This document shows positions 61,717-64,000 of a DNA stretch of 64,000 bases, piece after piece. The DNA lies in NCBI GenBank assembly GCA_963210315.1, contig OY723276.1, positions 1,736,001 through 1,800,000 on the forward strand, given 5' to 3'. This DNA is from Rhynchopus euleeides. Its lineage: Eukaryota; Euglenozoa; Diplonemea; Diplonemida; Diplonemidae. The position numbers and the translations under genes are program-made. Positions within the stretch are counted from its first letter, which is position 1, and each line of letters begins with the position of its first letter. Below the pieces are notes generated by a model. It had not been told where the DNA came from and made no database searches. It worked only from the letters and a program-made list of their open reading frames with translations.

Positions 61717-64000
61717 GTGGAACCTATGTGAGAGGTTGCCCCATGCCTTGGAACCTATCTGCGAGGTTGCCCCATGCCTGGGAACCTATGTGAGAGGTTG
61801 CCCCATGCCTTGGAACCTATCTGCGAGGTTGCCCCATGCCTGGGAACCTATGTTAGAGGTTCCCCCATGCCTTGGAACCTATCTGCGAGTTTGCCCCATG
61901 CCTGGGAACCTATGTGAGAGGTTGCCCCATGCCTTGGAACCTATGTTAGAGGTTGCCCCATGCCTTGGAACCTATCTGCGAGGTTGCCCCATGCCTGGGA
62001 ACCTATGTTAGAGGTTGCCCCATGCCTGGGAACCTATGTGAGAGGTTGTCCCATGCCTTGGAACCTATGTGAGAGGTTGCCCCATGCCTTGGAACCTATC
62101 TGCGAGGTTGCCCCATGCCTGGGAACCTATGTGAGAGGTTGCCCCATGCCTTGGAACCTATCTGCGAGGTTGCCCCATGCCTGGGAACCTATGTGAGAGG
62201 TTGCCCCATGCCTTGGAACCTATCTGCGTGGTTGCCCCATGCCTGGGAACCTATGTGAGAGGTTGCCCCATGCCTTGGAACCTATCTGCGAGGTTGCCCC
62301 ATGCCTGGGAACCTATGTTAGAGGTTGCCCCATGCCTTGGAACCTATCTGCGAGGTTGCCCCATGCCTGGGAACCTATGTTAGAGGTTGCCCCATGCCTT
62401 GGAACCTATCTGCGAGGTTGCCCCATGCCTTGGAACCTATCTGCGAGGTTGCCCCATGCCTGGGAACCTATGTGAGAGGTTGCCCCATGCCTTGGAACCT
62501 ATGTTAGAGGTTGCCCCATGCCTTGGAACCTATCTGCGAGGTTGCCCCATGCCTGGGAACCTATGTTAGAGGTTGCCCCATGCCTTGGAACCTATCTGCG
62601 AGGTTGCCCCCTGCCTTGGAACCTATGTGCGAGGTTGCCCCATGCCTTGGAACCTATCTGCGAGGTTGCCCCATGCCTGGGAACCTATGTGAGAGGTTGC
62701 CCCATGCCTTGGAACCTATGTGAGAGGTTGCCCCATGCCTTGGAACCTATCTGCGAGGTTGCCCCATGCCTGGGAACCTATGTGAGAGGTTGCCCCATGC
62801 CTTGGAACCTATGTTAGAGGTTGCCCCATGCCTTGGAACCTATCTGCGAGGTTGCCCCATGCCTGGGAACCTATGTTAGAGGTTGCCCCATGCCTGGGAA
62901 CCTATGTGAGAGGTTGCCCCATGCCTTGGAACCTATCTGCGAGGTTGCCCCATGCCTGGGAACCTATGTGAGAGGTTGCCCCATGCCTTGAACCTATCTT
63001 CGAGGTTGCCCCATGCCTGGGAACCTATGTGAGAGGTTGCCCCATGCCTTGGAACCTATCTGCGAGGTTGCCCCATGCCTGGGAACCTATGTGAGAGGTT
63101 GCCCCATGCCTTGAACCTATCTTCGAGGTTGCCCCATGCCTGGGAACCTATGTGAGAGGTTGCCCCATGCCTTGGAACCTATCTGCGTGGTTGCCCCATG
63201 CCTGGGAACCTATGTGAGAGGTTGCCCCATGCCTTGGAACCTATCTGCGAGGTTGCCCCATGCCTGGGAACCTATGTTAGAGGTTGCCCCATGCCTTGGA
63301 ACCTATCTGCGAGGTTGCCCCATGCCTGGGAACCTATGTTAGAGGTTGCCCCATGCCTTGGAACCTATCTGCGAGGTTGCCCCATGCCTTGGAACCTATC
63401 TGCGAGGTTGCCCCATGCCTGGGAACCTATGTGAGAGGTTGCCCCATGCCTTGGAACCTATGTTAGAGGTTGCCCCATGCCTTGGAACCTATCTGCGAGG
63501 TTGCCCCATGCCTGGGAACCTATGTGAGAGGTTGCCCCATGCCTTGGAACCTATGTTAGAGGTTGCCCCATGCCTTGGAACCTATCTGCGAGGTTGCCCC
63601 ATGCCTGGGAACCTATGTTAGAGGTTGCCCCATGCCTTGGAACCTATCTGCGAGGTTGCCCCCTGCCTTGGAACCTATGTGCGAGGTTGCCCCATGCCTT
63701 GGAACCTATCTGCGAGGTTGCCCCATGCCTGGGAACCTATGTGAGAGGTTGCCCCATGCCTTGGAACCTATGTGAGAGGTTGCCCCATGCCTTGGAACCT
63801 ATCTGCGAGGTTGCCCCATGCCTGGGAACCTATGTGAGAGGTTGCCCCATGCCTTGGAACCTATGTTAGAGGTTGCCCCATGCCTTGGAACCTATCTGCG
63901 AGGTTGCCCCATGCCTGGGAACCTATGTTAGAGGTTGCCCCATGCCTGGGAACCTATGTGAGAGGTTGCCCCATGCCTTGGAACCTATCTGCGAGGTTGC
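61717..64000. repeat. 31-bp satellite array resumed, about 74 units to the window end
   Basis: The same unit and variants as at 51200-61020, in the same orientation. A block at about 62150-62990 is repeated at about 63110-63990, with offset 959 bp rising to 1,052 bp after a three-unit expansion. Two 30-bp units with CCTTGAACCTATCTTCGAGG (62991 and 63112) are private to this block. The CTGCGTGG variant (62227, 63186) is shared with the main array. The array continues beyond the window. Confidence 0.97.

Noticed and set aside
51200-64000. Dozens of 60-256-codon open frames encoding MPHALEPICEV-type repeats
   Set aside because: They are products of the 31-bp satellite. Phase rotates every unit, and stops fall wherever GTGAG or GTTAG comes into frame. 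There is no unique flanking coding sequence except at 61355.

Overview
This window is nuclear DNA from a unicellular eukaryote, probably GC-rich and intron-sparse. Several coding regions are interrupted by short GT-AG introns, and homopolymeric G/C tracts are frequent. No bacterial gene organisation, operons or ribosome binding sites are present. All six confidently inferred introns begin GTATGC or GTATGT, an unusually uniform 5' splice site. I cannot name the lineage from the sequence alone. A free-living protist or alga is the best guess.

The left half (about 1-33 kb) is ordinary genic DNA, and every recognised gene is on the + strand. In order: an EF-hand protein of about 963 aa (1337-4603, three exons); an unrecognised conserved-looking protein of about 599 aa (5511-7793, three exons); a low-complexity protein of about 1,168 aa with a FAM47-like C-terminus (9514-13314, two or three exons); a divergent DHHC-type palmitoyltransferase (14094-15029); a UPF1-like SF1 RNA/DNA helicase broken by two frameshifts (16169-20597); a 100-aa membrane protein (27524-28249, two exons); and a 1,169-aa protein carrying an aminoglycoside-phosphotransferase/ecdysteroid-kinase-like domain (29266-32775). 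Between them lie minisatellite debris (20.6-23.7 kb), a duplicated 0.4-kb repeat and several small inverted-repeat (MITE-like) elements.

The right half (about 37-64 kb) is a repeat-dominated accessory region. It holds a 380-bp tandem block, a 41-bp array of about 21 units, a PIF/Harbinger-like DDE transposase fused to a histone-H1-like tail, a 5'-truncated OTU-protease/zinc-finger gene, a frameshifted BED-like zinc-finger pseudogene, dense fields of the palindrome-like word ACTATWATAGT, and a 31-bp satellite filling almost all of 51.2-64 kb with 2.2-kb higher-order duplications. Three copies of one structured module (TTCGCGCGAA palindromes, then a hairpin bracketed by GTGTCGA/TCGACAC) are scattered here. 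Two of them sit directly upstream of tandem arrays with unrelated units. Matching inverted ends at 37088 and 61161, and another pair at 42781 and 49514, suggest nested mobile elements, the outer one about 24 kb.

The genes do not form an evident pathway. The strongest novelty candidates are the array-associated module with apparently compensatory hairpin arms, the 24-kb inverted-end element, and the juxtaposition of repeat ends with open coding sequence that lacks a start codon (39.8, 43.2 and 61.7 kb).
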